A DNA stretch of 64,000 nucleotides from Cryptomeria japonica (GCF_030272615.1 NC_081415.1:630083240-630147239), one strand, 5' to 3'. Numbered from the stretch's first letter, positions 1 to 11,522 are shown. Program-made: numbers and translations. The notes: a model not told the origin generated them from the letters alone.

Positions 1-726
1 CCTCCATAAAACTGATTTCACATACTTATGATGACCTAGCAATAGCTTTATGTTTACTTTATCTCTTCTAATTTTCATCTCAATAATGTGTTTCACTACA
101 CCAAGACCTTTTATTTCAAATTTAGTAGCAAGTTGAGACTTTAGTTTTGAAATCATACCTTTCCCTTTACCAATGAATAACATATCATCAACATATAATG
201 CAATGTACATGAAATGATCACCATCAAATTTATAATAAACACAATGATCTAATATAGAACGCTCAAATCCCAAACTCAACACATATGTATAAAATTTTTG
301 GTACCACATCCAAGAACTTAGTTTGAGGCCATACAAAGATTTCTTCAATTTATAGACCAAATTACTTTTACCTTTCACCACATAGTGCTCTGGCTATGTC
401 ATATAAATATCCTCCTCCAAATAACCATGAAGGAAATTAGTTTTCACATCCATTTGCTCAACCTCTAAATCATAAAAGACAACAATAGAAAGAAAAAATC
501 TAATGGATGGCATTTTTGCAACAAGAGAAAATATCTCACCATAATTAACACCCTCAACCTGAGAGTAGCCTTTTGCAACCAACCTTGATTTATAGTTCTT
601 AATGCTTCCATGGGAACCAATATTTTTCTTGAACACCCATTTGCAACCAACAAGCTTCCATCCTTCAGGCAATGGTACAAGATCCCATGTATCATTCTTT
701 TTCAAAGCTTTTATTTCTTTTTCCAT
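1..726 (-). pseudogene. Copia reverse transcriptase (RVT_2), partial
   Basis: The minus-strand translation carries RVT_2 landmarks: WVFKKN near the start, [15 protein letters not shown], then VEQMDVKTNFLHGYLEEDIYM, where the usual AFL is NFL. The catalytic YVDD box is at about 185-196, followed by DML. Stops interrupt the frame, one just after the IYM motif near 393. Copia RTs copy element RNA into cDNA in virus-like particles. The 3' part (connection and RNase H) lies outside the window. The family is certain; activity is excluded by the stops. Confidence 0.87.
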
Positions 727-1054
727 AGCAATCTTCTAGGATTTTGCATCATTCATACCTAATGCCTCTTCTATAGATCTAGGCCCATTCACATTAGTAT
801 TCAAAGTAAAAATATATCTCCAATCATCATGTGAATACCTTTCAGGTGGTTGTTTATGTCTTGTAGACCTTCAAACAAGCTGAGTTGGAGGTTCTTCTTC
901 CTCTTCTGAAGATTTAGAGCTAGATGACCTCTCCTCAACTTCTTGCCTATCAAGTGGTCTCGATTCAACTCTTTTAGGTGTAGATGGGAATTGAATCACA
1001 TCATCTTGTTTAGTTTGTTCTAGCTAGAATGTAACAAAAGGAGACTTAATATCT

Positions 1055-1480
1055 CTAAAAATTAACACTTCTACTATGAATTACCTTTTGTGCAACAAGG
1101 TTCCAAATCTTGTATCCTTTCACACTATAACTATAACCGATAAAGCTACATTTCACAAAGTTTTTCTCCAACTTTGTTTGCTTCTCCTTTGACACATGTG
1201 CATATACCTCACAACCAAAAACTATAAGATGTCTCAATGAAGGCTTCTGACCTAACCACGCTTCGATAGGCATTTTATAAACAAGAGCTAATGTAGGAGA
1301 CCTGTTAATCAGGTAGCAAGAAGTGGCAACAACTTTATCCCAAAACTTTTGTTCTAGATCAGCACCAGTCAGCATACTCCTAGCCTTCTCCATCAATGTC
1401 CTGTTCATTCTTTCTGTGACTCCATTTTGTAGTGGAGAATATGAAGTTTGCTTCTATTTGTTGATGCCATAGTCTTTGCA
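1055..1480 (-). pseudogene. Copia integrase, C-terminal half of the core
   Basis: The translation contains the copia integrase segment NGVTERMNRTLMEKARSML followed by WDKVVATSCYLINRSP and a VFGCEVYAHV block, which are the glutamate helix and post-core region of the rve domain. The catalytic glutamate is in the NGVTERMN motif. The first two catalytic aspartates should lie upstream (to the right) but the similarity ends near 1485. The 727-1054 segment on the same strand is the acidic, low-complexity integrase-RT linker with scattered stops. A remnant, not a working enzyme. Confidence 0.85.
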
Positions 1481-1485
1481 TAAAC

Positions 1486-1890
1486 TTTAATATCACCCTT
1501 CAAAAATGAAAACTTTAATATCTTCAAAACTAGTTGTGATCTTGCAATAAAAATTTATCGGCATGCATATCTAGACAATTCAAAGCTTTGGGGAGAATTT
1601 TGTACCATTTCATGCTCAAACAAAAGCATACTATAAATAGTAACCTCATGTAGATGCAAGGTTGAGACATCATTTTCTCAACAGTCCCAAGGCCTGATCA
1701 AAGCCTTGATTCAGCTCACACCATGCAAATAATTTATTTTTTCCAGAATGCACACTTTCTTACCCCATTTTATGTGTCCCTAATTGGTCAAAACCAAGGC
1801 TAGCACTCTGGTCCTCCTAATCAGGACCTATTTTCGGCTCCCTCAATGGTAACATCATTTTGGTGGGGACCTAAATCTCGTGTCATCTCA
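1486..1890. other. Unassigned AT-rich spacer
   Basis: About 400 bases without a recognisable coding signal. It may contain the upstream part of the gypsy LTR that ends at 2767, because the left edge of that LTR is not resolved. Confidence 0.4.
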
Positions 1891-2767
1891 TGTTGGAAAA
1901 TTAAATAGTTTTTTGACAAGCATGCATAAAAGGAGTTTCTACCCCTCTCATTTAGAGACCAATTAAAATTCATATCCATTTAAGAGAGGAAAATTGAGAT
2001 CTACATTCAACTGAGCAAGCAATCAGTCTTCCCTCAAGCATTGGAGCAGAAATAAGGTCAAGATTCAAGCATTGGAGTTGACATTCATGTTCTATGTTTA
2101 TGAAGACTTCATGAAACCCTAATTTCTTGTGGAGACACACAAAACTCCATTAAAAGGTATATCATTAGTTTTTTATACATTATTCAATATTTCCCTCAAA
2201 AGGAGATCATTTCCATTACTACAATTCAATTATATTTCATTTCTATTTCATGGTTAATTCCAAAACTGGGGTTACTCAAGGCAAACCCCTATTCCCAACC
2301 TTTTTCCATTCTCTAGTATGCGTAGGAACAAGTACAAAGCTACAATATTAAGAATTGACTTTATTTACAAAGACGAATAGGTTCCCTTTAGATGGTGAAA
2401 AGTGCGAAGGACTAGAGCAACGAGAATTCTAGTCCTGAAATTTCAGGAGCTCCTTCTGGGAATATATCCGAACACTCTTACATTTCTTAGATCCATGTTC
2501 GTGGCTCGATCCGATGACTGTAGCTCACTGTTGATGTGTTTTCACTTCAATCCAACACATTTACCATAATTTCAATATTTTTACAATTCAAATTAAAGAG
2601 GATCCTTCCCCAAAGTGAATCTAATAAGGATTCTTATCCCTATCCTTGTTTATTTGTGGCTAGAGCTATTAGGTTCATGCCTCTTTTAATGTAATGGTCT
2701 CTAAGTCTAAATATTAGCAGTCTTCTCCCTTCTATTAGTGAAAACCTTAATATATTTCATCATTACA
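1891..2767 (+). repeat. Probable 5' LTR of a plus-strand gypsy element
   Basis: The right end is well supported: it finishes in ...ATTACA, is separated by TTT from a primer site, and shows the same ACATTTTGGTGAACCC junction as the better-preserved gypsy element whose LTR starts at 15258. The left end at TGTTGGAAAA (1891) is only the best TG candidate, with no second LTR in the window to confirm it. Confidence 0.45.
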
Positions 2768-2770
2768 TTT

Positions 2771-2784
2771 TGGTGAACCCAACG
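2771..2784 (+). other. Primer binding site of the gypsy element
   Basis: TGGTGAACCCAACG lies three bases after the LTR end. It matches the primer site at 15241-15254 except for one base (A for G). The TGG start pairs with a tRNA CCA tail. I do not assign the tRNA. Confidence 0.7.
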
Positions 2785-3379
2785 TCTTACACTTTAATTT
2801 TCTGATTTATGTTCTCAGATATGAGTGTTTGTGCATTTCAAATTCAAATTTACATTTACAAGTTTAATTTTCAATTGAATTTCAAAAATTTAGTGGTTAA
2901 ATTCACAAAAACCCTAATTTTTAATTCTAAACTTGAGCTTGTGGGTTGTCTAATTTGGATTTATTATTTTAGATCTGATTATTCATTTAATTTAAATTAA
3001 AAATTTCCCTCCTAGATATCATTTCAATTTGAATTATATAAATATAGTGGTTGAATTTATAAAAAACCTAATTTATAATTCTAAAATTTATCTTGAGGAT
3101 TGCATAATTCTTCAAATCAATTTTCAGATCCAATCTTTATGATATGATATGCTATGATCTAAGATGCATTTATCTTTGAAATTAACAAATCAAATTGCTT
3201 AATTAATTGGTTAATCAGTCACTTTTACAAATTTTTGCGTTGTTTAATCATCGTTTTCAATTTCAAATTCAAATTTCCCTCCTTTGTGCATGAGCTTCAC
3301 TATAATTAGTCCTACCTATAATATTCCCACAAGAAGAAGTTGTGTAATTAAGGCTTCCCAAGGTTTAATTACTAAGGAT
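2785..3379 (+). other. Gypsy 5' leader, non-coding
   Basis: An AT-rich untranslated leader between primer site and gag. Short open frames here have no family resemblance. Imperfectly repeated phrases (an 'AATTTAGTGGTTAAATT..ACCCTAATTT' type sentence near 2890 and again near 3045) suggest a local duplication. Confidence 0.5.
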
Positions 3380-3950
3380 ATGGAGCCTAATTTGGATAAC
3401 CTATTTCATGAGAATGTTGATAGTTCTTCTATTCCAATAGTTGATGTCATTTATCCCCATTGTTTACATAATTCTCATGATGAGGGTGAATCACTAACTA
3501 GGGTTTTTTATTGATCAATTGGAGAAGATTGACAATGAATTTAAAAATATTCAACAATGGATGGGTCAACAATACCTAGAAAGTGAGGCATCCCATTGAT
3601 TAAAGGATTAAAGAGAATGGTTCAAAGTGATAAAGTTGGCATTGATTTGTTGTGTAGTCTTGCTCATATTGCTGACACTAATATCATGCCCATGGAAAGT
3701 TATTTTCAAGTCCTTGGTTACACTCAAGCACCTAGTCAAGTTAATCATTCTATTCCTATGGCTACATCTATGCCTAATGTGCTTAGTTTCACATATACTA
3801 TCATGGCTACTTCCACACAAAATGTTAATCATACACATGTTAGTCAAGGGGGAAATATTGCTAATCAAAACTCTTTCATATCTCCTTCCATGAGTCTTCC
3901 ATTTGTAACCCAACCATCTCCCATTCCTATTGGAATCAAAGAACACTGAG
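3380..3950 (+). pseudogene. Truncated gypsy gag, same family as the gag at 11523-13988
   Basis: The frame opens with MEPNLDNLFHEN at 3380 and, after a frameshift near 3510, continues with LKRMVQSDKVGIDLL, IADTNIMPMESY and LGYTQAPSQVNHSIP. These align in order with MEPNLNGLFNED, LKHMLQSDKNGIDIL, IVDLNVMPMKSC and LGYTQPPTQVNHSIP of the long gag on the minus strand at 13988. Only the N-terminal part (about a fifth of that gag) is present; similarity stops abruptly near 3950, just before an LTR-like TGTAATACCCCGCC. It is a dead, 3'-truncated copy in the opposite orientation to its relative 10 kb away. Confidence 0.85.
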
Positions 3951-3956
3951 AGCGAG

Positions 3957-6197
3957 TGTAATACCCCGCCAAGAAACCCTGAAGGAATAAGGCTAAAACA
4001 CAAGAATAGAGTGCAATTTTTTTTTTTTTAAGAGATAAACAGAATAATGATACATTGAATTATCATTAAGTTTAGATTACCCAGCGGACGACTTAACTAG
4101 CACCTAAAGAGTTTCCCAATGTGATTACTTGATTCAACACTTAACTCAACTCATGCTAATAAATCCAATTAAGTTGATTAACTTAATGACATGATAATAC
4201 TTTAAACAAGGATAAATTCATTAGGTAAGTTTAAATTATAGATAACATGAGAGATTCATCCATTACAATTTAACCATACATTTCATCCATTCTTACATTA
4301 AAACATATGTCATGCATCTAATTTCCATGCATACCTTAATTGAATTAAAAAAACTAATGAATACTTTCCATTATGCAAATCTACATGCTTCCTGATCCAA
4401 ATTACTACATTGAATAAGATAACTACATACATGCATTTAAGATTAACCTCATCTAATCCACATTATACATTTAAACCAAAATCCATCCATACATGCTAAA
4501 AAAAAAGGAAACAAAAGAACACAAACACCACATAACACCGAAATGATATTGGAGTTCACTCCTAGTGGGCTACATCTTTGGATCTATTCAACTACAAGAC
4601 CCCTTTGATCAATAATGGGGTGAAGAATACATAAGGTTCACATCATTTACATCCTGCCATCAAGGTGTACATAAACCAATGATACATACAACCACATCGG
4701 TCCAATAGATACATGAATGATCCTAGAAAAGGAAAAGGATCCATCTGCACATGATACAAAGCAGTCTCAAAGAACAATTGGAGCACCCGCAAAACTAAGT
4801 CCTCGCAACCCATCATAAGCAACCCATGATCTAACATGAATATCAGGTTATCACAAGGGCATAAACAACCAAATATGACTCCACAACAGTGTTCCTATCA
4901 AAGACCACTCAAATTGCATACTAGCGAACATAAGGGACAAGTGTCATCACATAACTTGGTATGGCTACCCTGGCAAGCCTCCATAGGTTCCAGCCCATCT
5001 ACTAGGTTACCCTGGCAACCTTTCCTGAACCTCCGGCCCATTCAAGTCTCATGTGGACCCAATGCATCCTTTTATGAAGACAAGGTTGTTGGTTTGCCAT
5101 TTCAGGCCTTCTCACTGCATTCTGAGTTTGTACTATCCCTCAACCCATGCATGAGGCACAATTATTTTACTTAGTGTTTTCATTAACTAAAATCTCAAAT
5201 AGGCTATTAGGTTATCACTTAATTCGACACACTTTCGATGGGTTACCCTGCAACCGCTTTGGGCGCGACCCCCACTCGAAAGCCACTTTCCCATATGACA
5301 CTAGACCAAAATCCAATGAACTCCTAAACCAAGGAATACACTAGGTCAAGCATATGGAGTTCAAACGATAGGAATACCCACTTGGCCAAACAAGTCCTCA
5401 CATTAGGTGCACTAACTGATGGTTCTCTAACTAGAGACATGACTAGCTTCAATCAACCACATAACAACAACCAACACTGGCAATCAAGGACATGACCACA
5501 TGCAAAGCCATCACATTAAAACATTCAATACTCGAGTTCAATAACATAAGAAGATTCCAAAATAACCATATGACAATATCTGACAATTACAATCAAGAGC
5601 TTGCCATTTCTTAATCAAATGTCAATACAGAAAATTAAACACGCATATACATAAATCTGAACGATAATCTTTTTCCATATTGTTTAGAAATATCGATCGA
5701 TCAAGTTTTCTAATTGATCTAAACATCCATAAATAGTTTTGGACAAAATCTCCATTGAATAACAATTTCACTACCAAAATTGCAATCGTATGATCCTGCC
5801 TATAATCCAATACATAAAAAAAATATTATTAAACGTATTTTCTCATCTTATATCCATATTTCGTTAGGAGAAAATGTCATCAATTCCCTAACTCTATCCA
5901 TCTATATTCGAATTTCCAAATAACATATTATTTAATCTCAAAAATATTCAACTAATATATTGTTAAATTTCCAAAACTTAACAATAAATATAACTTTTTT
6001 TTTTCTAATTTCATATACTATATTATTTCCTTTCGAAGGTTTTCCAAATAATATAAATAAACCATTTCATTTCTCTGAAATTACTAAATAACATATATTA
6101 ATTTCACTTTCCAAAGTTACCAAAACCATATGTTATTTATTTTAACGAGCTATATATAAAAGCATTCAATTTAAATCTCCATTTAAATATATTTTAA

Positions 6198-6199
<2 letters not shown>
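3957..6199. repeat. LTR-like unassigned stretch beginning TGTAATACCCCGCC
   Basis: The sequence breaks from gag into TGTAATACCCCGCCAAG, the kind of start common among plant gypsy LTRs. About 2.2 kb follow with no coding similarity, two copies of a 'GGTTACCCTGGCAA'-like phrase around 4960-5030 and 5240, and rising AT content to the right. No matching LTR end, primer site or duplication was found, so extent and orientation are open. Most open frames here are short and patternless. Confidence 0.35.

Positions 6200-6242
<43 letters not shown>
6200..6242. repeat. (TA)n microsatellite
   Basis: About 43 bases of uninterrupted AT dinucleotides, close to the point where the copia element to the right is truncated. 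Confidence 0.95.
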
Positions 6243-6246
<4 letters not shown>

Positions 6247-6287
6247 ATATTTTTATTAACACCGCAAGAAGGATAGCGGGGGGGTAG

Positions 6288-6340
6288 CTACCTGTAGGTA
6301 GTGCTGCTACCAACTGGTAGGAGACACTACCAACCGGTAG
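6288..6340. repeat. Array of three 14-bp palindromes
   Basis: CTACCTGTAGGTAG (6288-6301), CTACCAACTGGTAG (6307-6320) and CTACCAACCGGTAG (6327-6340) lie 19 and 20 bases apart. Each is a CTACC...GGTAG inverted repeat. They sit just outside the last recognisable copia RNase H residues and are preceded by a run of seven G. Confidence 0.85.
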
Positions 6341-6350
6341 TAGTCATGAC

Positions 6351-6960
6351 TCGATAGTGCTTTTCAACCTTCTCTCGAAGAAAGTGATATTTGATAGCAA
6401 TATGTTTTGTTCTAGAATGCATGACCAGATTCTTTGCTATGTTGATTGCACTCGATTTGTCACACCAGATGAGGATAGGTTCAGTGATGTCCACCTATAT
6501 ATCTTTGAGATTCTTCTTCATCCAAAGCACCTAAGAGAAGCATGTAGCAGTAGCAATGTACTCAGCGTTAGTAGTAGATAAGGTGACTGAGTCATGCTTC
6601 TTTCTATGCCAAGAGACCAACTGGTCACCTAGAAAGAATGCACCACCGCTTGTGCTCTTTCTATCATCAATACATCATGCCCAATCAGCATCAGTGTATG
6701 ATTCCAAGATAAAATCTCCCTATTTAGGATACCATAAACCATAGCTGAGCATTTCTTGTAGGTACCTAAAAATTTTGCTAACAACATTCATGTGTGACTA
6801 CTTTGGTATAGCTTGGAATCTGGCTACCATGCATACTGCCTGAACTATATCCGGTCTTGAAGCAGTTAGATATAGTAGACTGCCTATCATGGATCTACAC
6901 AGAGTGATCCACTACTGGTGATTCATCATTCTTACTCAATTTTCTACCAGTCACCATGGG
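6351..6960 (-). pseudogene. Copia RNase H, decayed and 3'-truncated
   Basis: Minus-strand segments recall the copia RNase H: a DADWAGCID-like block (opposite about 6660-6685), a segment around the serine/alanine-rich TNAEYIAT-like site near 6570, and a closing SRTKHIAIKYHFLRE block near 6360-6420. The usual tail after that block is replaced by unrelated sequence. Stops and frame changes between blocks mean it is a remnant. RNase H would remove the RNA strand during cDNA synthesis. Confidence 0.75.
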
Positions 6961-7848
6961 GGTACTTATCGGTTTGCAATCTTCCAATTGTAATTTATTC
7001 AGCATCTCCTTTGCATACTTGTCTTGTGAGATAAAGATTCCTTTATCTTTCTGTAATATCTACAAGCCAAGGAAGTAAGTCAATTCACCAAGCATTGACA
7101 TCTCAAATTTAGACTGCATATGATTAGCAAACTCTTTGTAGAGAGTATCCTTGTTGCCTCCAAAGATGATGTCATCTGCATACACAACCATGATAATCAT
7201 GTGATTCCCATATTTCCTTATGTATAGATTGTTGTCAACACTCCCCTTTTTGAATCCCTACTCCTTCAGATATTGATCTAATCTTGAGTACCATGCTCTG
7301 GGAGCTTGCTTTAAACCATACAGAGCCTTCTTTAACTGACACACAAATGTCTCATCATCATGCAGCAGAAATCCTTTCGGTTGCTCCATGTATACTTCTT
7401 CTAAATTTTCATTTAGAAAAGCAGATTTTACATCCATTTGATATACTTTATACCCCTTGTAGGAAGAGTAAGCTAGAAACATCCTAATTTCTTCTAATCT
7501 AGCCACCAATGCAAATGTTTCTTCAAATTCAATCCCCTCTACTTGAGAGTATCCTTTGCACACTAGTCTAGCTTTATGCCTCACAATTTTACCTTCTTCA
7601 TTCATCTTGTTCCAGTAGACCCACTTTGTGCCAATGATGTTCTTGTCTTCCGATCTAGGGACTAATTCCCAAGTCTTGTTCTTCTCAATCTGGTGTAGTT
7701 CTTCTTCCATGGCATCCATCCATTCTTGTCTCTTGCTAGCCTCATTGAAAGTTTTGGGTTCAACTTTAGTCATGAGGCATAGGTTGACTTGTTCATCATT
7801 CCGGGAAAGTCTTCTTCTAGTCTGCACACCATCACTCTTATTTCCCAA
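6961..7848 (-). pseudogene. Copia reverse transcriptase
   Basis: A long open stretch (7258-7848) shows the RVT_2 pattern: [67 protein letters not shown] and [22 protein letters not shown] stop follows at its left end, but similarity continues with the catalytic YADD box at 7171-7182 and a SMLGELTYFLGL motif near 7090. All polymerase landmarks are present, with a stop between the finger/palm and the YADD block, so the copy is probably inactive, though only lightly damaged. Confidence 0.88.
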
Positions 7849-7881
7849 AATTTGTTCTTCTGGGTGATTCAGTTGTACATA

Positions 7882-8642
7882 TCAATTGGGAACCTTCTTG
7901 GATGCTACCTCTAGTTTAGTATCTGTCTGAGCTTCACAATATTCATCACCAAAGTCATCATACCGGTTAACCTGTGGTTGACATCCTCTATGCATATCTT
8001 CATCAAATTTTACATGCACACTCTCAATGACCCTTCTTAGCCTTTTATTGTAGCATTTGTAGGCTTTGTTGTTAGATGAGTAACCAAGAAAGATTCCTTC
8101 ATCACTCCTAGAGTCAAAACTTCCTAAACCATCCACATATTTATTGATGAAGCACTTACTTCCAAATACTTTGAAGTATTTGACTGACGGCTTCTAGTCA
8201 TACCATAACTCATAAGGTGTCATTTCATTGTTTGTCCTTAATTGAACCCGGTTCAAAGTATATGCAGCAGTATGAACAACTTCTTTCCAATATGTATCTG
8301 TAGACTAGCCTCATTTAACATGGTTTTGGCCATCTCCTTGACTGTCCTGTTCTTCCTTTCTACCACACCATTTTGCTATGGTGTTCTAGGAGCAGAGTAT
8401 TGCCTTCTAATTCCTATTTTTCACAATAATCTTCAAATTCATTTGATGTGAACTCTCCACCCCTGTCTAATCTTAGACATTTTAATCTGTACCCACTCTC
8501 CTTTTCCACCATTTTCTGAAAGATCTTGAATCTTTCAAATGCTTGTGATTTATCTTGCATAAAGGTGACCCATGTCATCCTTGAGTAGTCATCAATGAAG
8601 AGCATAAAGTATCTTTCACCGGCAAGTGCTCTTGTTCAATTT
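7882..8642 (-). pseudogene. Copia integrase, core second half and C-terminal region (left of the insertion)
   Basis: From right to left: ALAGERYFMLFIDDYSRMTWV (first catalytic Asp region), SQAFERFKIFQKMVEKESGY, RLDRGGEFTSNEFEDYCE (second catalytic Asp), a decayed NGVVERKN-type block near 8370, and the post-core SDEGIFLGYSSNNKAYK segment in 7882-8136. Stops separate the pieces. The first codons abut the GGACC duplication at 8643, and the missing upstream part resumes at 16488 on the far side of the inserted gypsy element. Confidence 0.87.
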
Positions 8643-8647
8643 GGACC
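8643..8647. repeat. Target-site duplication GGACC (left copy)
   Basis: GGACC immediately precedes the LTR start TGTAAAGC at 8648 and is repeated at 16483-16487 directly after the far LTR end. It falls within the copia integrase codons. Confidence 0.92.
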
Positions 8648-9904
8648 TGTAAAGCAGAAAAATCGCGAACCCTAGTTGCTCTCCCCTCTTCCAACTCCAA
8701 GGAGAGAGAAGGGAGGTCACTAGGGTTGACGGTTTTCACTTAGAGGAGACTTTACATTCAAAAGAGGGGGTTGAAACCCACAAGATCCAATCCCACACAA
8801 TGCAAGATTGGATCCTAGATGAGTTTCAAGGGTTAAGACAGCAAGACTACCCTCTTTTGTAAAGATTGTGGATAGAATGATTAAGCTAGGAATGCATAGA
8901 AAGTGAGAAAGATTCGCTTATAAACTGAGATAGGGATATAGGATGAAGCTGCAGACCTAGAATTAGTAGTAAAATGTCAAGACGGTGCTGTCCTGCAAAT
9001 TTGACCAAAAGTTGACGGGACGATGGCGCCCGGCGTGCACACGGTCCTCCGAAAAATCAGCGAAACGAAGGGGGATCTGTTCGTCTCTACACAAGGATTC
9101 CATATCTTCAATTTCAGCCGTGTACCTACAACCTACACACAGAAAAGCGAAGACGATTGGGGGGTTAGGGATTAGGGGTTTGCCCTTAGGTCAAACCCCG
9201 GTTTTGGAATTAACCAAGAAATGAGAAATGCTGTAAATGTAATGTAAAACAAGTACTAATACCTTGTTGTAAGGATGTTTGTATCCTTATATGCGAAGGT
9301 ATAGATGTTGTTGTATGTTGTATGTTGTATGTTGTAGTATGTGATCTCCTCTTCAATGGTTGAATCCTTGTCTTGAATGCAACACTTAGCCTTGAATGGA
9401 GACTTAGAATGATCAATTGTTTGAAGGAATGCTTGAATGCTTGAATGCTTGAATATTTGAATATCGTTTCCACGCCTTTTTCATCTTTCCAAAATGAGAG
9501 AGGAAAATTAGTTTATATACTTGTCAATTAGGGTTGATAGACTGATTTTCCCGACCTTAGGCCGGCCAAGAAATGTTATTTTCCATTTTGCAAACAAAAA
9601 GACCCGAAGTCCCATAGGAGACCGGGCCCAAAATAGGGCCAGGGACCAGGGCACTGGGCGCCATGGTCCTGGGGGGACCAGGGTGCTGGGCACCCTGGTC
9701 CTAAAGGACCAGGGCGCTAGGTGCTCTGGTCCCACCTCCCGGGACAGCAGGGTGCAAGGAGGGATCAGGCAGGGTGCTGGAAAAATGCAGTTTTTGATGT
9801 CGTGGACAAGTTTCGGGGTCTCCATTCAGGTTTAGTGTTGCGTCGCCATCGTGAAGACCCAAATGCAGTCAAAATTGCAAGTGTCACAATTTTAGGATGC
9901 TACA
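8648..9904 (-). repeat. 3' LTR of gypsy element C (1257 bp)
   Basis: It reads TGTAGCATCC...GCTTTACA on the minus strand. It matches 15258-16482 almost end to end. It contains a GC-rich segment with three 27-bp palindromes (9643-9732), the tandem TTGTATGTTG repeats near 9310-9340 and GCTTGAAT repeats near 9430-9460. Open frames in it are not conserved genes. Confidence 0.93.
9643..9732. repeat. Three tandem 27-bp palindromes in the LTR
   Basis: GGACCAGGG...GGTCC inverted repeats lie at 9643-9669, 9675-9701 and 9706-9732, 31-32 bases apart. The central unit GGACCAGGGTGC-TGG-GCACCCTGGTCC is a perfect 12-bp stem with a 3-bp centre. The other LTR of the same element has only two such units (16253-16279 and 16285-16310). 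Confidence 0.9.
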
Positions 9905-9920
9905 TTTAGCCCCCACTTTA
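9905..9920 (-). other. Polypurine tract of gypsy element C
   Basis: On the minus strand the sequence is TAAAGTGGGGGCTAAA immediately followed by the LTR start TGTAGC. A purine run abutting the 3' LTR is where plus-strand cDNA synthesis starts. Confidence 0.85.
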
Positions 9921-10650
9921 GCGGGAGTATAAGCGTACGCTCATACTTCCGGTAAAGTACAAGGAAACAACATTGAAAAACTTTCACCACGTCGAGGAGG
10001 CAAGACACACCAAGCCCCCAGTGGACTAAGGATCTTACGACTTCGATTGACAAAGTAAAAGGGAAGATCATGAGGGAGAACCATGACTGTCAGTAGTAAG
10101 GTTCCCTCACTATGAGTCATGCAAGAGAAATATCGAAAATTTTCAAGGCAAAGCTAAGTTCGCCAAGAAATTTTCAAGTATCCTGAAGGGATAGACGGGA
10201 TGTATGCCCCCCTACATTAAAGTGATCGCACACGCCTCAACGGGGGTGATTGATTTAATGTAGTGATACACATAAGAAATGAGAAGGGAAAGGAGCACGT
10301 TATCACAAAGATTTAGCCCCCAAGTGTGAGATAAACCCAAGGATAATAGACACAAAACACAAAGCACAAGGTGACTTCGCTTTCCTCGGGGTCAATATGT
10401 TGTATGATAATTCATGTATATCATATGTATGTATGCATAATTGTTCTTCATTCCCCAATCAAGGAAGGTCACCTAGAAGAAGGGAACACATGTGTCTTTT
10501 GAGTCAACATGAGAGAGACCGAAAGAGATCTCAATGCTTTGCATCGTCCTCAAGTAGACAACACTAAGGACAACAAATAGAAGAATGAGAATAACACATA
10601 GAAGAAGTAACAAAAGAAAGAGAGGAGGAGAGAATCTGCTATGCTAATGT
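9921..10650 (-). other. 3' untranslated region of gypsy element C
   Basis: Between the polypurine tract and the last traces of the Gag-downstream frame. No coding similarity. In an autonomous relative the RT and integrase genes would occupy this place. Confidence 0.55.
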
Positions 10651-11513
10651 AACTAGTCTAGCACGTCATCTACCCCCCGATCTTGCTGATCAATGTTTCG
10701 GGAAGGTAGGGAACATGCTAGAGGAGGAACATTCAACACAGCAGATGGAGCTATCACAAGATCCAAACAAGGGCTATGTTCATGTTCCAAGCCACGTTGT
10801 TCTTGTCTAGGAGCTAGGATAAGTGCTTTAGAAAATTCGTTAGATAGATGGTTATCAATATCAACAAGTTCATATTCACTATCAGAAGCAAGAGAAGTAA
10901 CATTTTCATCATGAATAACATTTTCATCTATATCATCATCAAGATTTATAAAAATAGGATCTTTAACTCACACAGGATCAAGATCATCATGTATCTTATG
11001 TTTAGGAGATTTTGGAGAAAATGGAATAATGCTTGTTGAAGGTGTTTTTGGAGATTTCAAAGTTTAAGAAGCAGCTGCTTGAGCTCTAAGATGACGCTTT
11101 CGTCGACGTTCACGTGCAGAACGATTTCATCTAGTCTTAGTAGGAAGTGGAGAAGATTGAGGAGGAGGAATTTTCTCATCCTTATCACTTGGGTGTTTAG
11201 GTTGTGGTCTCTTAGGCTGGATAATAGGAGAAGAGGAAGGTCTCTTCTCTCTATAAAAGGACGGAGGAGGAACTGCTCCATATAAAGGAGGAATTTTTGG
11301 TTTAGGAAGGAGACCAAGTCCATCATGACGAGGAGGTATAGGTCTACTTTTAGGAAGTTTATTAGGCATAGACATAGTCACATCCATGGGAACGGGTTGG
11401 GAATCTTCTTGAGGAAAGACATTAGCTTTATCTTTCAAAGGAAGAACTTCCTTCTCAAGAACGATAGGAATATCAAGTTTGGGTGTTCTAGGTTCACTTA
11501 GAGATAGGATCAT
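10650..11513 (-). pseudogene. Proline-rich continuation downstream of the Gag-protease ORF
   Basis: This lies in the same frame as the 11523-13988 ORF after a single TGA (11523-11525). It opens with an ATG-led stretch (11127-11513) rich in proline and lysine (for example PKPKIPPLYGAVPPPSFY), then continues past two or three stops as an acidic segment with DPV, DDDIDENV and SEYELVDID phrases down to about 10650. This resembles the variable spacer between protease and RT in Tat-type elements. It may be a decayed linker or a separate small ORF. No enzymatic domain is visible. Confidence 0.55.
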
Positions 11514-11522
11514 ATCTATTTT

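Larger units (their letters stand above)
1..1485 (-). mobile_element. Truncated Ty1/copia fragment A (reverse transcriptase and integrase C-terminal part)
   Basis: Read on the minus strand this is the middle of a Ty1/copia pol: the end of the integrase catalytic region, an integrase-RT linker and the first part of the RT. Copia order (integrase before RT) is clear. It runs off the left edge of the window, and its upstream gag, protease and integrase core are missing because similarity stops near 1485. Several in-frame stops show it is dead. No LTR or target duplication is visible, so it is an old fragment. Confidence 0.88.

Noticed and set aside
9521-9835. Open frames on both strands near 9.5-9.8 kb and again near 16.1-16.5 kb
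   Set aside because: They are the GC-rich palindrome part of the element C LTRs, duplicated because the LTR is duplicated.
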